Both the position numbers and the translations under genes were made by a program. From positions 1 through 64,000 of the forward strand of contig JAJEEE010000031.1 in NCBI GenBank assembly GCA_022821145.1: a stretch of DNA of 64,000 bases, written 5' to 3'. A model generated the notes under the pieces. The model worked only from the letters and a program-made list of their open reading frames with translations. It was not told where the DNA came from and did no database searches. How positions within the stretch are numbered: the stretch's first letter is position 1; each line of letters begins with the position of its first letter. Below, piece after piece: positions 1-9,713 of this stretch. The stretch comes from Acidobacteriota bacterium (GTDB lineage Bacteria > Acidobacteriota > Terriglobia > 20CM-2-55-15).

Positions 1-1029
1 CAGGCTCAGGGACGTGATCATGAAGAGTCCCGCCCCCAGGTTCGTGTACAGGTTGTGCGTCTGCGTGGCCAGGTTGGTGACGAACGCGTCGGGGAGCCCG
101 TCCCCGTCCACGTCGCCCATGTCCGTGCCCATTCCGGCCAGGGGCTCGCCCGCGCGGTCGACGGCCACGCCGGCGAACAGCGCGACCTCCTCGAACGCGC
201 CGTCCCCGCGGTTGTGGAACAGGAAGTTGGGGACCGAGTCGTTGGCGACGTAGATGTCCGTCCAGCCGTCGCGGTCGTAGTCGGCGAAGACGACGCCCAG
301 TCCCTTGCCGCCGGCGTGGTGGACGCCGGACGCGCGGCTGACGTCGGTGAACGCGCCGTCGCCGTCGTTGCGGAACAGCACGTCGGAGCGGCCGTTGTAG
401 ACGTTGGGATGGCAGTAGACCGGGACGTCGCCGGTGTGCACGCACGGCTTGTTGTTGTCCGCGGCGAAGTCGACGTAGTTCACGACGTAGAGGTCGACGT
501 CGCCGTCGTTGTCGACGTCGCCGAACGCGCAGCTCGAGCTCCAGAGGTCGTAGCCGGCGCCGGCCGCTCCGGTGACGTCGGCGAACCGCCCCTCCCCCTC
601 GTTGCGGTACAGCCGGTTCGGGCCCATGCTGGTGACGTAGAGATCGACGTCGCCGTCGTTGTCGTAGTCGGCCGCGCAGGCGCCCATGCCGTATCCGGAG
701 ACCGCGATCCCGGATCCGGCGGAGCGGTCGGTGAACGTGCCGTCGCCGTCGTTGCGGTACAGGCGGTGGGCCGCGGCGGCGGCCACGCTGGCGTCGACGA
801 ACGAGCCGCCGTTGACCAGGAAGACGTCCAGCCAGCCGTCGCCGTCGTAGTCGAAGAACAGCCCGCCCCCGGACATGGTCTCGGGCATGTACTTCTCGGG
901 CGTCGCCCCGTTCTCGTGCCGGAAGTCGATGCCGGCTTCCTCCGCCGCTTCGACGAACCACTGGGTGCGGGCCGAGCCGGGAACCGCCGCGCACAGGAGA
1001 CCCGCGAGCACGATGCCGCGGCTGATCAC
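1..1029 (-). CDS. CRTAC1-type FG-GAP/VCBS repeat protein, partial (C-terminus beyond window)
   Basis: This gene is not in the ORF track because it runs off the left edge; I translated it by hand. A GTG start at 1029-1027 gives a short hydrophobic leader (MISRGIVLAGLLCAAVPG) and then a series of Ca-binding-like FG-GAP repeats with cores such as DYDNDGDVDLYV. The start overlaps the stop of the upstream gene as GTGA, so the two are probably translationally coupled. An exported beta-propeller protein of the CRTAC1 group is expected. The ASPIC/UnbV C-terminal domain typical of the family would lie outside the window. The N-terminal segment (EEAGIDFRHENGA, YMPETM) closely resembles that of the gene at 12958-14619, so they are paralogues. 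No enzymatic function can be assigned. Confidence 0.85.
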   Translation of the reverse strand, partial: MISRGIVLAGLLCAAVPGSARTQWFVEAAEEAGIDFRHENGATPEKYMPETMSGGGLFFDYDGDGWLDVFLVNGGSFVDASVAAAAAHRLYRNDGDGTFTDRSAGSGIAVSGYGMGACAADYDNDGDVDLYVTSMGPNRLYRNEGEGRFADVTGAAGAGYDLWSSSCAFGDVDNDGDVDLYVVNYVDFAADNNKPCVHTGDVPVYCHPNVYNGRSDVLFRNDGDGAFTDVSRASGVHHAGGKGLGVVFADYDRDGWTDIYVANDSVPNFLFHNRGDGAFEEVALFAGVAVDRAGEPLAGMGTDMGDVDGDGLPDAFVTNLATQTHNLYTNLGAGLFMITSLSL

Positions 1030-2720
1030 GGTCCCTCTTCGCGGATGGTCACGTACCGGCCCGCGTCCATGCCCTCGCGCGTCTCCGTGCGGCCGCCGGG
1101 CCAACGGATGCGGACCGCGTCGACGCGCTCGGCGTCCCCCAGCCCGAAGTGCAGGCGCATGTCGTTGTGCGACAGGTAGCTGCCGCCGCTTCGCACCTCG
1201 CGCACCTGGGTCCGGCCCCCGGCGTCGACCTCCACCCGCGCGCCGATGGCGTCGGGGTTGCCGGAGGCGGCCCGCAACCGGAAACCGATCCAGTGGCGGG
1301 CGTTGCCGCCGTCGTTCCGGTAGAGGCTGGGGGGCGCGTTCGTGTTGACGACGACGACGTCGATGTCGCCGTCGTCGTCGTAGTCGCCGAAGGCCGCCCC
1401 GCGGGCCGGATGCGGGACAGTCAGGTCGCCGCCCAGCTCGCGGCTGATTTCCTCGAACGTGCCGTCTCGCCGGTTGCGGTACACCTCCTTGGGCTGGAGG
1501 TACCGGCTGGCCTCGTTCAGCGTGTCGATGCCCGGATACACGTGGCCGTTCGCCACGAACAGGTCGAGCCAGCCGTCGTTGTCCAGGTCCACGAACTCCG
1601 TGCCCCAGCCCACGTGGGGACGGGAGGCGCGCGCCGCGCCCGACGCCGCGGTCACGTCGGCGAAGAACATGTCCCCCAGGTTCCGGTAGAGCGTGTTGGT
1701 GTCCTCGGCGAAGTGGGTCACGTATATGTCGAATTGTCCGTCGTTGTCGTAGTCTCCGACGGCGAGCCCCATGCCGGCCTGGGCCTTTCCGAACAGGTTG
1801 AGCGCCGTGCCGGAGATCATGCCCAGCTCCTCGAACGCGCCGCCGCCCGTGTTGCGGAACATCAGGTTCTCCACAGAGTCGTTCGCGACGTAGATGTCGG
1901 GCCAGCCGTCGTTGTCGAAGTCGGTGAACACGGCGCCGAACCCGTAGTGTCCGGGATCGGCGATGCCGGCCGCGGCGGTGACGTCGGAGAACGCGCCGTC
2001 GCCGTCGTTCCGGAAGAGCACGTCCGCTTCGCCGGCGAGGCCCTTCGGTCCGCAGAACACGTTGAGCGCGGCCATGTACAGGCACACGTCGCTGCCCCGC
2101 CGCGCGATCACGGTATCGTCGAACGTCAGGTAGTTGGCGACGTAGAGGTCGACGTCGCCGTCGCGGTCGTAGTCGCCGAACGCGCAGTTCGTGCCCCAGC
2201 CCCGATCGGCGACCCCGGCCTCCGCCCCGCGTTCCTGGAACGTCCCGTCGCCGTTGTTCCGATAGAGGAGGTTGGGCCCGTACGCCGTCAGGTAGACGTC
2301 GACGTCGCCGTCGTTGTCGTAGTCGGCGGCGCAGACGCCGAACGCCCAGCCGCGCGCGTCGAGCCCGGCCGGCCCGGTCACGTCTTCGAAGACCCCTTCC
2401 GTGTTTCTATAGAGCGCCGCCACCGGATCGCCGCCTTCGCGGTACCGGGCGATCGTGGACCCGTTGGTGATCAACAGGTCCATGTCGCCGTCGCCGTCGT
2501 AGTCGAGGAACGCGGCGCCGTTCCCGTTGGCCTCGACGATGTAATCGTTGGCGCCCTCGCCGCTGAGGTTGATCAGCGTCAGCCCCGCCTCGGCGGCGAC
2601 GTCGGGAAAGGCGGGGAAGTCGATGGACTGCGCGGCGCCGAGCCTCGGAAACAGCAGCAACGCCAGCAAGAGCTGCCACTTGGAAACGGCGGGTGTCGCG
2701 CGCGCTGCGGAGCTTTTCAT
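1026..2720 (-). CDS. CRTAC1 family protein: FG-GAP repeats + ASPIC/UnbV domain
   Basis: The 564-residue product has a signal peptide (about 1-30, ending in GAAQS), then about seven FG-GAP/VCBS repeats with acidic D-x-D-x-D-G loops (e.g. DYDNDGDVDVYLTAYG), and from about residue 470 an ASPIC/UnbV-like domain (IGFRLRAASGNPDAIGARV, then SYLSHNDMRLHFGLG). Family knowledge says such proteins are secreted or surface-attached beta-propellers of uncertain role; the repeats suggest calcium binding and protein or glycan contacts. It is the first gene of a tandem pair, its stop overlapping the next start (GTGA). The start region lacks a strong Shine-Dalgarno. The gene is complete and of normal length. 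Confidence 0.9.
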   Translation of the reverse strand: MKSSAARATPAVSKWQLLLALLLFPRLGAAQSIDFPAFPDVAAEAGLTLINLSGEGANDYIVEANGNGAAFLDYDGDGDMDLLITNGSTIARYREGGDPVAALYRNTEGVFEDVTGPAGLDARGWAFGVCAADYDNDGDVDVYLTAYGPNLLYRNNGDGTFQERGAEAGVADRGWGTNCAFGDYDRDGDVDLYVANYLTFDDTVIARRGSDVCLYMAALNVFCGPKGLAGEADVLFRNDGDGAFSDVTAAAGIADPGHYGFGAVFTDFDNDGWPDIYVANDSVENLMFRNTGGGAFEELGMISGTALNLFGKAQAGMGLAVGDYDNDGQFDIYVTHFAEDTNTLYRNLGDMFFADVTAASGAARASRPHVGWGTEFVDLDNDGWLDLFVANGHVYPGIDTLNEASRYLQPKEVYRNRRDGTFEEISRELGGDLTVPHPARGAAFGDYDDDGDIDVVVVNTNAPPSLYRNDGGNARHWIGFRLRAASGNPDAIGARVEVDAGGRTQVREVRSGGSYLSHNDMRLHFGLGDAERVDAVRIRWPGGRTETREGMDAGRYVTIREEGP

Positions 2721-2778
2721 TGCGCTGTACAGGATGCGCGGGAGCCGCGCCCGCGGGGTCCGGGAAGGCGCGGGATTG

Positions 2779-3021
2779 CTATCCGAAAGTGCGCCAAACC
2801 AGGGCCACCACGAACGCCAGCGTGAATCCGATCATCCACTGGAGCACGCGTATCGAGCCGCTGAGACGTGCGGTGGCGATGTTCAGATCGTCCTTGGTCG
2901 CCAGTTGAGCGACCCGTTCGGACCCGATCGCATCCGCCATCGCCTCGCCCTGATCCGGAGGTACTCCCGCGTCTCTGAGCTTGCGCGCGTAACGCAGCGT
3001 GTCGATGGCCGGGGTTGCCAT
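2779..3021 (-). CDS. Small coiled-coil, C-terminally membrane-anchored protein (DUF1640/CCDC90-like)
   Basis: This 80-residue protein has an N-terminal helical part (TLRYARKLRDAGVPPDQGEA), the segment ATKDDLNIATARLSGSIRVL typical of the small bacterial coiled-coil proteins grouped under DUF1640, and one C-terminal transmembrane helix (WMIGFTLAFVVALVW) ending in RTFG. Such proteins are common in bacteria and related to the mitochondrial CCDC90/MCUR1 coiled coils; their bacterial role is unknown. It stands alone between a CRTAC1 gene and the parvulin/TPR gene, all on the minus strand. A second protein of the same general design is encoded at 29786-30061. Coding status is well supported by the family-like sequence, function not. 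Confidence 0.75.
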   Translation of the reverse strand: MATPAIDTLRYARKLRDAGVPPDQGEAMADAIGSERVAQLATKDDLNIATARLSGSIRVLQWMIGFTLAFVVALVWRTFG

Positions 3022-3098
3022 GGGGTCATGCTAACTCGAATCGCCAGCGCCGGAAAGAGAAAGCGAAACCGGCAAGCGTCTCGTTCCCGCCCATCATT

Positions 3099-5123
3099 CT
3101 ACTCCGGCGCATAGACGATCAATTCGTCTTCGCGTGTTTCCAAGTAGACGGCGCGATGGCGCTCGCTGGCTTCGGAATCGCCCAGGGCCGCGTACTCCTC
3201 GGCCAGGTTCATGTGGACGAGGAACCGGCGGCCAACGCCGAGCTCAAGCATCCGCTCGTACGTCTCGATAGCCTCGGTGCGCTGCCCCAGCCGGCTGTGG
3301 ACCATGGCGAGGTTCATGTACAGGCGGCCCGCGTCCGGGAACTCGGCGATGGCTTCTTCCAGGTAGTCGACGGCCGCGGCGCCGTCGCCCGCCCGAAGCG
3401 CCGTGATCGCGGCGAGGCTCGTCGCGTCGACCTCCCGGTTCCGGTGCTCGATGGCGCGGATGGCCGTTTCGGCTTCCCTGAACTCGCGGAGTCGTTCCCG
3501 GCCTTCGGCGATGCGATCCAGGCGGACCAGCGCCGTCCCCAGGATGTACAACGCGCGGGAGTCGGTCGTTCCCCGGTCGATCGCCTGCCGGGCCGCCGCG
3601 GCGGCCGGTTCCCACTCGCCGCGCGCGAGGTGGACTTCCGCCCGGTTGAGATGGGCCTCGTGGTCGTCCGGGTTCTCCCGGGCCGCGCGCTCGTATTCGG
3701 CCAGGGCCTCGCCGACCCGGTTGTTGCTGAAGTGTGCCCGGCCGAGCTTGATGCGCCCGTCCGGGGCCGCGGGGTCGATTCGCAGGGCGCGCTCGTACGC
3801 CGCGGCCGCCGCGTCGAAGTCGGTCAGGGCCGACTGGATGTCGCCGATCCTCTGGAAGATGACGCCTTGTTGCACCCGGTCCGTCGCCGCGTCCAGGCCC
3901 GCGGGAGTCGGCAGCGCGGCGGCCTCGCGGAGAACGTCCAGGGAGTCGGCGGTCCGCCCGGTGTTCGCCAACAGGTCCGCCAGGTAGATGCGAAGGATGC
4001 GGGAGTCGGAAAACTTCTCCAGGCCGAGACGCAGAACGGTCTCGGTCTCCTCGCCCAGCGCCGCCTCCAACAGGATGTCCTTCATCTGGACATAGGAACG
4101 CTCGGTCAGCGGCGCGAGCGGCAGAAGCCGCTCGAGATCGGAGACGGCGTCCCGGTACCCGGCGTCCTTGAACTCGGCCAGGCCGACGATGGCCGAGAAT
4201 CGATCCAGCAGAGCCGGGACCAGGCGTTCGCCGAGCGCGGCCCGCCGCCCGCGAGCGGCCGCGACCGCCGGGTGATTCACGCCGAGCGCGGCATCGAGCC
4301 GGACGACGGCCGCGTCGTACAGCGCCGCGGCGTCCACGAATCGTCCTGCGGCGGCATGGAGGTCCGCCAGGTTGAGATCGACCGCCGCGACCTCGGGATG
4401 GTCCGGTCCCAGAACTTCCGCGCGCAACCGCCGGGCGTCGGAGTACAGCCGTTCGGCTTCCGCGTGCCGGCCCTGGGCGGCGACGGCCTGGCCCAGGCCA
4501 ACGAGTACCTGGGATCGCTCCAGCGGGGACGCTCCCAAGGCGTCCAGCAACGGCAAGGCGCGCCGAAAGAGGGCCTCGGACTCGGTGGGTTGCTCCAGCA
4601 GTCGATACGCCGCCGCCAGGCTGTCCAGGCTGCGGAGCTGTTGCGGCGAATCCGGAGCGTGCGTTTCGGCCAGGGCCAGCGCGTCACGGAAATACGCCGC
4701 GGCCTGTGCATTGCGTCCGGCCGCCAGGGCCTCCGCGCCGGCCGCATCGAGGTCGATCCAGTCCGCTTCCGCGTCGGATACGGCCTGAAACAGGAAGAAC
4801 GCGCCGCCGGCTTCGACCGGCGCGCTGATCTCGCCCGCGGCGAGGCCCGCAACGGCGTTGCGGAACTCGCCACGAAAGTCCATCGGATCGATTCGCCCCA
4901 TGTATCCGCCGCGCGCGGCGGAAGCGGCGTCGAGCGAACGCTCGGCGGCGAGAACGTCGAACGGAGCGCCCGCGGCGGCCTGCTGGCGGATGTTCTCGGC
5001 GTCTTCCAGGGAAGCGGCGACGATCTGGCGGAGCGCAATCCCGCCGGACTGCGCCGTCGCCTCTTCCCGTCCGGCGCCGGAGAGCGCGAGGAACAGGGCC
5101 AGGATTCGGATTGAATGGCGCAT
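3099..5123 (-). CDS. Exported parvulin-like (PpiC) domain fused to a long TPR array
   Basis: I start at the second Met of the ORF because MRHSIRILALFLALSGAG is a proper signal peptide; the product is then 674 residues. Residues about 30-118 read like a PpiC/rotamase domain: LRQIVAASLEDAENIRQQA, a spaced DVLAAERSLD, ARGGYMGRID, then LAAGEISAPVEAGGAFFLF, matching the order of conserved blocks in parvulins. From about 120 to the end there are many TPR units (e.g. AYERALRIDPAAPDGRIKLG). The classic catalytic His/Cys positions are degenerate, so it may be a non-catalytic chaperone fold. A periplasmic folding or scaffold role for the neighbouring surface proteins is inference. The next minus-strand transcript (TonB receptor) is separated from it by a terminator. 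Confidence 0.85.
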   Translation of the reverse strand: MRHSIRILALFLALSGAGREEATAQSGGIALRQIVAASLEDAENIRQQAAAGAPFDVLAAERSLDAASAARGGYMGRIDPMDFRGEFRNAVAGLAAGEISAPVEAGGAFFLFQAVSDAEADWIDLDAAGAEALAAGRNAQAAAYFRDALALAETHAPDSPQQLRSLDSLAAAYRLLEQPTESEALFRRALPLLDALGASPLERSQVLVGLGQAVAAQGRHAEAERLYSDARRLRAEVLGPDHPEVAAVDLNLADLHAAAGRFVDAAALYDAAVVRLDAALGVNHPAVAAARGRRAALGERLVPALLDRFSAIVGLAEFKDAGYRDAVSDLERLLPLAPLTERSYVQMKDILLEAALGEETETVLRLGLEKFSDSRILRIYLADLLANTGRTADSLDVLREAAALPTPAGLDAATDRVQQGVIFQRIGDIQSALTDFDAAAAAYERALRIDPAAPDGRIKLGRAHFSNNRVGEALAEYERAARENPDDHEAHLNRAEVHLARGEWEPAAAAARQAIDRGTTDSRALYILGTALVRLDRIAEGRERLREFREAETAIRAIEHRNREVDATSLAAITALRAGDGAAAVDYLEEAIAEFPDAGRLYMNLAMVHSRLGQRTEAIETYERMLELGVGRRFLVHMNLAEEYAALGDSEASERHRAVYLETREDELIVYAPE

Positions 5124-5214
5124 CGCCGAAGCTCGCTCCGATCGAATGTTAGTCGATGTCGGCGGGGCGGGCAATCGCGCCGGCGCGGCGTCGGTCCCGC
5201 GCTGCGGAAATGAA

Positions 5215-5241
5215 AAGGGCTCCCCGGCGAGGGGAGCCCTT
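5215..5241 (-). terminator. Rho-independent terminator of the TonB-dependent receptor gene
   Basis: A perfect 11-bp stem (AAGGGCTCCCC) closes a 5-nt loop 25 bases past the receptor stop codon. Read on the minus strand, the stem is followed by TTTTCATTT, a usable U-tract. This marks the end of the receptor transcript and separates it from the downstream parvulin/TPR gene. Confidence 0.85.
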
Positions 5242-5265
5242 CGGTCGAGACGATCGGTGAGCGGT

Positions 5266-8200
5266 CTACCAGTCCACCCGGACGCGCGCCTTGAAGACGC
5301 GGCCGTATTCGGAGAACTCGACGTCGACGCCGTTCTTGCCGTCGATCACGCCGAAGTCGTCGCCGCTCTGGATGCTCAGGTTCGGGTTCTGAGGATGCGG
5401 ATGGTTGAAGACGTTCGTGGCGTCCACGCGGACCTCCATCGAAATCCCCTCGGTGACCTGGATGCGCTTCGAGAGCGCCATGTCGAGGTCCCAGCGGCCG
5501 GGGGCGAAGATTTGATCGCGGAAGTTGCCGAACTCGCCCGGAAGCGGCGTCCGGAACACCAGGTTGCCCCCGCTGTCGTACAGCGCGTTCAGGTCGCAGA
5601 GCCCTTGCAGGGACGGCGCCACGATCGCCGAATTCGAGCATTGCGGATCCGGCTGCCGCTCGTATCCGGTGAAGTAGGTGCCGAAATCGTCGCCGCCCGG
5701 CCAGTTGACCTGTCCGGCGCTCGCATCGAACGTCGCGCCGTCCACCAGGACCGGGTAGTTGTTGCTGTACCAGCCCCCGCGGAAGGCCGCAACCTGCTGC
5801 GGCACGCCGCTGGAGGCGTTATAGATCCAACTCACCTGCCAGCCTTCGGCCACGCGGGCCAGGAGCCCCGAGCTGTTGCCCAGAAGCAACTGGTTCGGGC
5901 CGATGGGCAAACTGAACGTTCCGAAGCTCCGGAACGAGTGCGCGCGGCCGGAGAGCCTGTAGTCTCGCCACCGCTCCCACGGAACCGTGTAACCGCCCGT
6001 GTTGCCAAGGTTCTTCGACCATGTGTAAGAGAACGTGTTCTGGATGCCCCAGATTGGGCGTACCGTCAACTGGGCCTGCATCGAATGGTAGTTCCGATAA
6101 CCCATGTTGGCCCGGAGGTTCGCGTCGTCGAACTGCGGGCTCGTGTAGATGTAGTTTTCGGGGAACCCGCTGGCGCGGAGGACGCCACCCTGGACTCCGG
6201 TGGGAATCGGCGACAGGTTGGGGTTGTATGCGCTGACGTAGTTCAAGTCGTTCAGCAAGTCGGCGATCGGGACATACGCGCCCCGAGCGAGGTTCTGGTT
6301 GAACCGGCTGTCGGTTCGCAGGAACTCTGCGCCGGTCAGGCCGTTCCGTCCGACGATGGCGTCGGCGGCGAAAACGTTCGACTTCATGTTGATGCCGTGG
6401 AACAGGTCGTCGAGCAGCGCCGACTCTCCGCCCCGCCGTGCGGCCTCGAAGGCCTCGAACAAACCGTTCTGGTGGATGTTCGCGACGTTCAGGTTGAAGC
6501 TGTTGCTCATCTTCCGGCTCAAGGTGCCGATGTAGCGCAGATCGAGCGTCAGCGTCGAGCTGAACGTGTGGGTGAGCGACGCCGTCAGGTTCTGGATGTA
6601 CGGGGTCGAATAGTTGGGCGCGTAGACCGTCAGGTCGGCGTTGCGGTCGGTGACCGGAACCGGCAGCACCGGCAGGAACGTCGGGTCGGCCGGCACGCCG
6701 ACGCCGTTGACGACGTCCTGCATGTCGAAGTACTGGCCGGCGCCGAGACCCTCGAAGGTGCCCTGGACCGCGCTGCCCGGCGGGTTCTGGATGATGCCGC
6801 TGATCTGGGCGCCCTGGCCGCCGCCCAGGTAGCTCAACTGGTAGCCTCCGCGGAAGACCGTGCGGTCCCGGCCCAGCCACGGGATGCTGTAGGAGAAACC
6901 GACGGCCGGACCGAAGTTGTTCAAGTCGCGCGGGTGGACCATCAGGTCCGGGTTCGGCGAGTTGGGGCCGACGAAGATGAACTCGACGTCGCCGCCGCGC
7001 TCGCCCGGCAGGAGCCAGTTTTCGAAGCCCATGCCCGACCGGCCGAAGAGGGCGTCGCCGCCCCCGCGGATGGTCAACGACAGTCCGTTCGCGTCCCAAG
7101 GCACGCCGTAGTAGTCCCAGCGCAGGCCGAGGTTGAGCGTCAGGTTGTCGGTCACCTTCCAGTCGTCCTTGACGAACAGGTTGAACTCGCGCTGCTGCAG
7201 GTCGCGTTCCTTGTAGATCTCGCCGGCGACGGCGTCATTCCAACTCGTCCCGACCTGGTCGGGACGGTTGATGAACCGGCCCTGCTCGATCCGGTCGAGC
7301 GACCCGCTCAGGAAGATCAGCAGGTCGTTCATCCGGTCGCTGTTCGTGGTATGCAGACCCGCGGCCAGGTCGGCGTTCATTGCTCGCCAGCCCGAGAGGT
7401 TCCCGGCATCGAACGCGTCGGCCGGAGCCAACGACGTTCCGCCGAGGAAGACTACCGGGAACGCATGGTCGTTGATGCTGCTCCCGGCCACCCGCTCGTT
7501 GCTGGACGCCCGGATGTAGGTGGCTCCGAACTTGAAGGCATGACGACCCGAGGTCCAGCTCAGCGTGTCGGCGAACGTCCAGCGCGGGCTCGTGTCCCAC
7601 ACATCGGTGGCGGACGGTCCGTTGCCGCGCGCGCCGATCAGGCCGCCGTTCTGACCGCACCAACTCATCGTGGCCGGATCGAAGAACCCGGCCGGCGTGC
7701 ACCACTGCGTCAGGACCGGCAGCCCGCCCGTGGTCTTTGGCAGCAAATCGAGCAACTCCTCGCCGCGGCCGTCGGGAAGCGAGGTCGCGTGGGTGACGTT
7801 CGTGCCCGACCGCGACATGCCGAAGCGGGCCTCGTTCACGACGTTGGCCGCCAGCGTCGAGGTCATGTTGATCGACATGACTTGGGGCCTCCGGATGAGT
7901 CGGCCCTCGTAGCTGTCGGCCCAGCCCTCGTAGGTGTCGTCGGCGTTGACCTTCTCGTAGGAGTAAGAAGCCGCCAGCTTGTGGTTCGGGCTGAAGATGT
8001 GGTCGATCTTCAAGTTGATCTGCTTGCGCGGGTTGGGCTCGCCGACGCCGAACCAGTTGTCCCGGCCGTCGACCGTGCGCGTCCAGCGGTGCCCGACGAT
8101 GTTCAGGCCGTCGAGGATCGCGCCACTCTCGCCGCGCTCGAACGTGTTGGCTTCGGGAGCGCGGGAGGCGAGCAAGTCATAGACGCCGCTGGTGTCGAAA

Positions 8201-9441
8201 CCGGTTCGGAACGGATCCCAACTCCCCGTTGCAGTCGGCGCGGGCGCGATCGTCATGCCCGAGCAGTCCGCCGTGGGTGTTCCCGAGACCTGTCCGAACA
8301 GGCTGACGTGGCGCAGGATCTGGTTGTGCGGCGTTCCGTCCGGGTTGGTCGCGGGCGGCAAGGGGTTGCCCGAGGCGTCGACCGAGGGGCGGATCGGGTT
8401 CGCCCCGGTGGACACGGACTGGTCGGCCGGCCCGTTGATCCAGTTGTCCCAGTAGCGGAAGATGCCCCGCTGCATGCAGGGGGTCAGCACCTGCGCGATG
8501 GTCGTCGTGCGGGACTTGGAGATGTTCTGGTCCCAGAGTGCGAAGAAGAACGTCCGGTTCCGGACGATGGGGCCGCCGGCGCTGATGGTGTACTGGTTCT
8601 GATTGATCCACGGGATGGTCGGCGGGCCGCTCGCCTGGCTGTTGTCCTCCCAGGTCCGGGAGTCGAGCGCGCTGTTGCGGACGTTCCACACGGCCGAGCC
8701 GTGGAACTCGTTGCCGCCCGAGCGCGTCGTGATCTGCACCTGCCCGTTGCCGCGGCCGGTCTCGGCGTCGACCGGGGCCAGGACCATACGCATCTCGCCC
8801 ACCATGTCCTGGTTCATGTAGGTCGCCGAGTTCAGCCCGGCCTGCTGGAAGCGCTGGTCGTTGACGCTGATCCCGTCGCGCATGACGTTGATGTTGTTGG
8901 CCGAGACGCCGGCGAAGTCGCCCTGCAGGCCGAGGACGAAGCCTTCGGTCTGCCGCGTCACGCCCGCCATCACATTGACCAACTCCAGCACGTTGTTGGT
9001 GACGTTAGGCAGCGCGACGATCTCGTCGGCTTCCAGGGCCTCGCCGACCGACGGGCTCGCCTCGAGCAGCAACTGGTCGGCCGAGACGCTGACCTCGACG
9101 GCCGCGGCCTGGGCGGCGACCTCGAGGGTGAAGTTCAAGCGCGTGGCCTGGTTGGCCGACACCGAGACGTCGGTGAACTCCACGGTCTGGAAGTTGGGCA
9201 TGACGGCCCGGACCGTGTAGTCGCCGGGTTGGGTCGCCAGGAAGTTGTAGGCGCCGGCGTCGTTGGTGACGGCCAGCGTTTCGACGTTGGTTTCCTGGTT
9301 GACGGCCACGACTTCGGCGCCTGGGATCAGCGCGCCGGTCGGGTCTTCGACCGTGCCGCCGAGCGTGCCGGTCGCCTGGCCGAAGGCCTGGGCCCCGAAT
9401 GCAAGCGGCATCAGCACGATGGCCGCGATCAATCGTTTCAT
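5266..9441 (-). CDS. TonB-dependent receptor with N-terminal carboxypeptidase-regulatory-like domain
   Basis: The start is set at MKRLIAAIVLMPLAFGAQAF because a strong GGAGGAG lies 10 bases before that ATG; the 44 extra residues in the track ORF are upstream sequence. The 1391-residue protein has a signal peptide (1-21), a CarboxypepD_reg/CNA-B-like beta sandwich (about 25-105, GTVEDPTGALIPGAEVVAVN), a plug-like region (about 120-240) and a very large outer-membrane barrel ending in an aromatic residue (VRVDW). This is the 'Oar-like' receptor type abundant in Acidobacteriota. It probably imports a large organic ligand, which the sequence does not identify. It has its own promoter and terminator and is divergent from the VWFA-related gene. 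Confidence 0.93.
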   Translation of the reverse strand: MKRLIAAIVLMPLAFGAQAFGQATGTLGGTVEDPTGALIPGAEVVAVNQETNVETLAVTNDAGAYNFLATQPGDYTVRAVMPNFQTVEFTDVSVSANQATRLNFTLEVAAQAAAVEVSVSADQLLLEASPSVGEALEADEIVALPNVTNNVLELVNVMAGVTRQTEGFVLGLQGDFAGVSANNINVMRDGISVNDQRFQQAGLNSATYMNQDMVGEMRMVLAPVDAETGRGNGQVQITTRSGGNEFHGSAVWNVRNSALDSRTWEDNSQASGPPTIPWINQNQYTISAGGPIVRNRTFFFALWDQNISKSRTTTIAQVLTPCMQRGIFRYWDNWINGPADQSVSTGANPIRPSVDASGNPLPPATNPDGTPHNQILRHVSLFGQVSGTPTADCSGMTIAPAPTATGSWDPFRTGFDTSGVYDLLASRAPEANTFERGESGAILDGLNIVGHRWTRTVDGRDNWFGVGEPNPRKQINLKIDHIFSPNHKLAASYSYEKVNADDTYEGWADSYEGRLIRRPQVMSINMTSTLAANVVNEARFGMSRSGTNVTHATSLPDGRGEELLDLLPKTTGGLPVLTQWCTPAGFFDPATMSWCGQNGGLIGARGNGPSATDVWDTSPRWTFADTLSWTSGRHAFKFGATYIRASSNERVAGSSINDHAFPVVFLGGTSLAPADAFDAGNLSGWRAMNADLAAGLHTTNSDRMNDLLIFLSGSLDRIEQGRFINRPDQVGTSWNDAVAGEIYKERDLQQREFNLFVKDDWKVTDNLTLNLGLRWDYYGVPWDANGLSLTIRGGGDALFGRSGMGFENWLLPGERGGDVEFIFVGPNSPNPDLMVHPRDLNNFGPAVGFSYSIPWLGRDRTVFRGGYQLSYLGGGQGAQISGIIQNPPGSAVQGTFEGLGAGQYFDMQDVVNGVGVPADPTFLPVLPVPVTDRNADLTVYAPNYSTPYIQNLTASLTHTFSSTLTLDLRYIGTLSRKMSNSFNLNVANIHQNGLFEAFEAARRGGESALLDDLFHGINMKSNVFAADAIVGRNGLTGAEFLRTDSRFNQNLARGAYVPIADLLNDLNYVSAYNPNLSPIPTGVQGGVLRASGFPENYIYTSPQFDDANLRANMGYRNYHSMQAQLTVRPIWGIQNTFSYTWSKNLGNTGGYTVPWERWRDYRLSGRAHSFRSFGTFSLPIGPNQLLLGNSSGLLARVAEGWQVSWIYNASSGVPQQVAAFRGGWYSNNYPVLVDGATFDASAGQVNWPGGDDFGTYFTGYERQPDPQCSNSAIVAPSLQGLCDLNALYDSGGNLVFRTPLPGEFGNFRDQIFAPGRWDLDMALSKRIQVTEGISMEVRVDATNVFNHPHPQNPNLSIQSGDDFGVIDGKNGVDVEFSEYGRVFKARVRVDW

Positions 9442-9544
9442 TTGTTTGATTCTCCTCCCCCCCGAATGTACGGCGGGCCGGACACGCGCGCCTCCGCCGC
9501 AGTATGCGGACGGCCGGAGCGTGCCCACTTGTTCGAACGCGCCC

Positions 9545-9573
9545 ATCAAATCACCGTTCGGGCGGTTTGTCAA
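9545..9573 (-). promoter_or_regulatory. Sigma70-like promoter of the TonB-dependent receptor gene
   Basis: On the minus strand a perfect TTGACA (9573-9568) is followed after 17 bases by TTTGAT (9550-9545). The predicted start of transcription lies about 100 bases upstream of the receptor ATG at 9441, leaving a long leader. The rest of the 272-bp divergent spacer (9442-9713) holds no gene that I can support. Confidence 0.55.
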
Positions 9574-9713
9574 ACAAAACGTAAAAAGTGCGTAAACACC
9601 GGAGCGCTTTTGCGGACTTGCGGCTCAGGAACGTTGCCGCCGGTGTGCGGGAGTGGTCTAATTCCCCTTGAAGTTCGGCTGTCCGAATCGAGGCGCCGAC
9701 CAAGGAGGAAGCC

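Noticed and set aside
1149-2825. 558-residue plus-strand ORF with periodic VEVDVAVVVVV segments
   Set aside because: The periodicity is the reverse image of the FG-GAP repeats in the CRTAC1 gene on the other strand.
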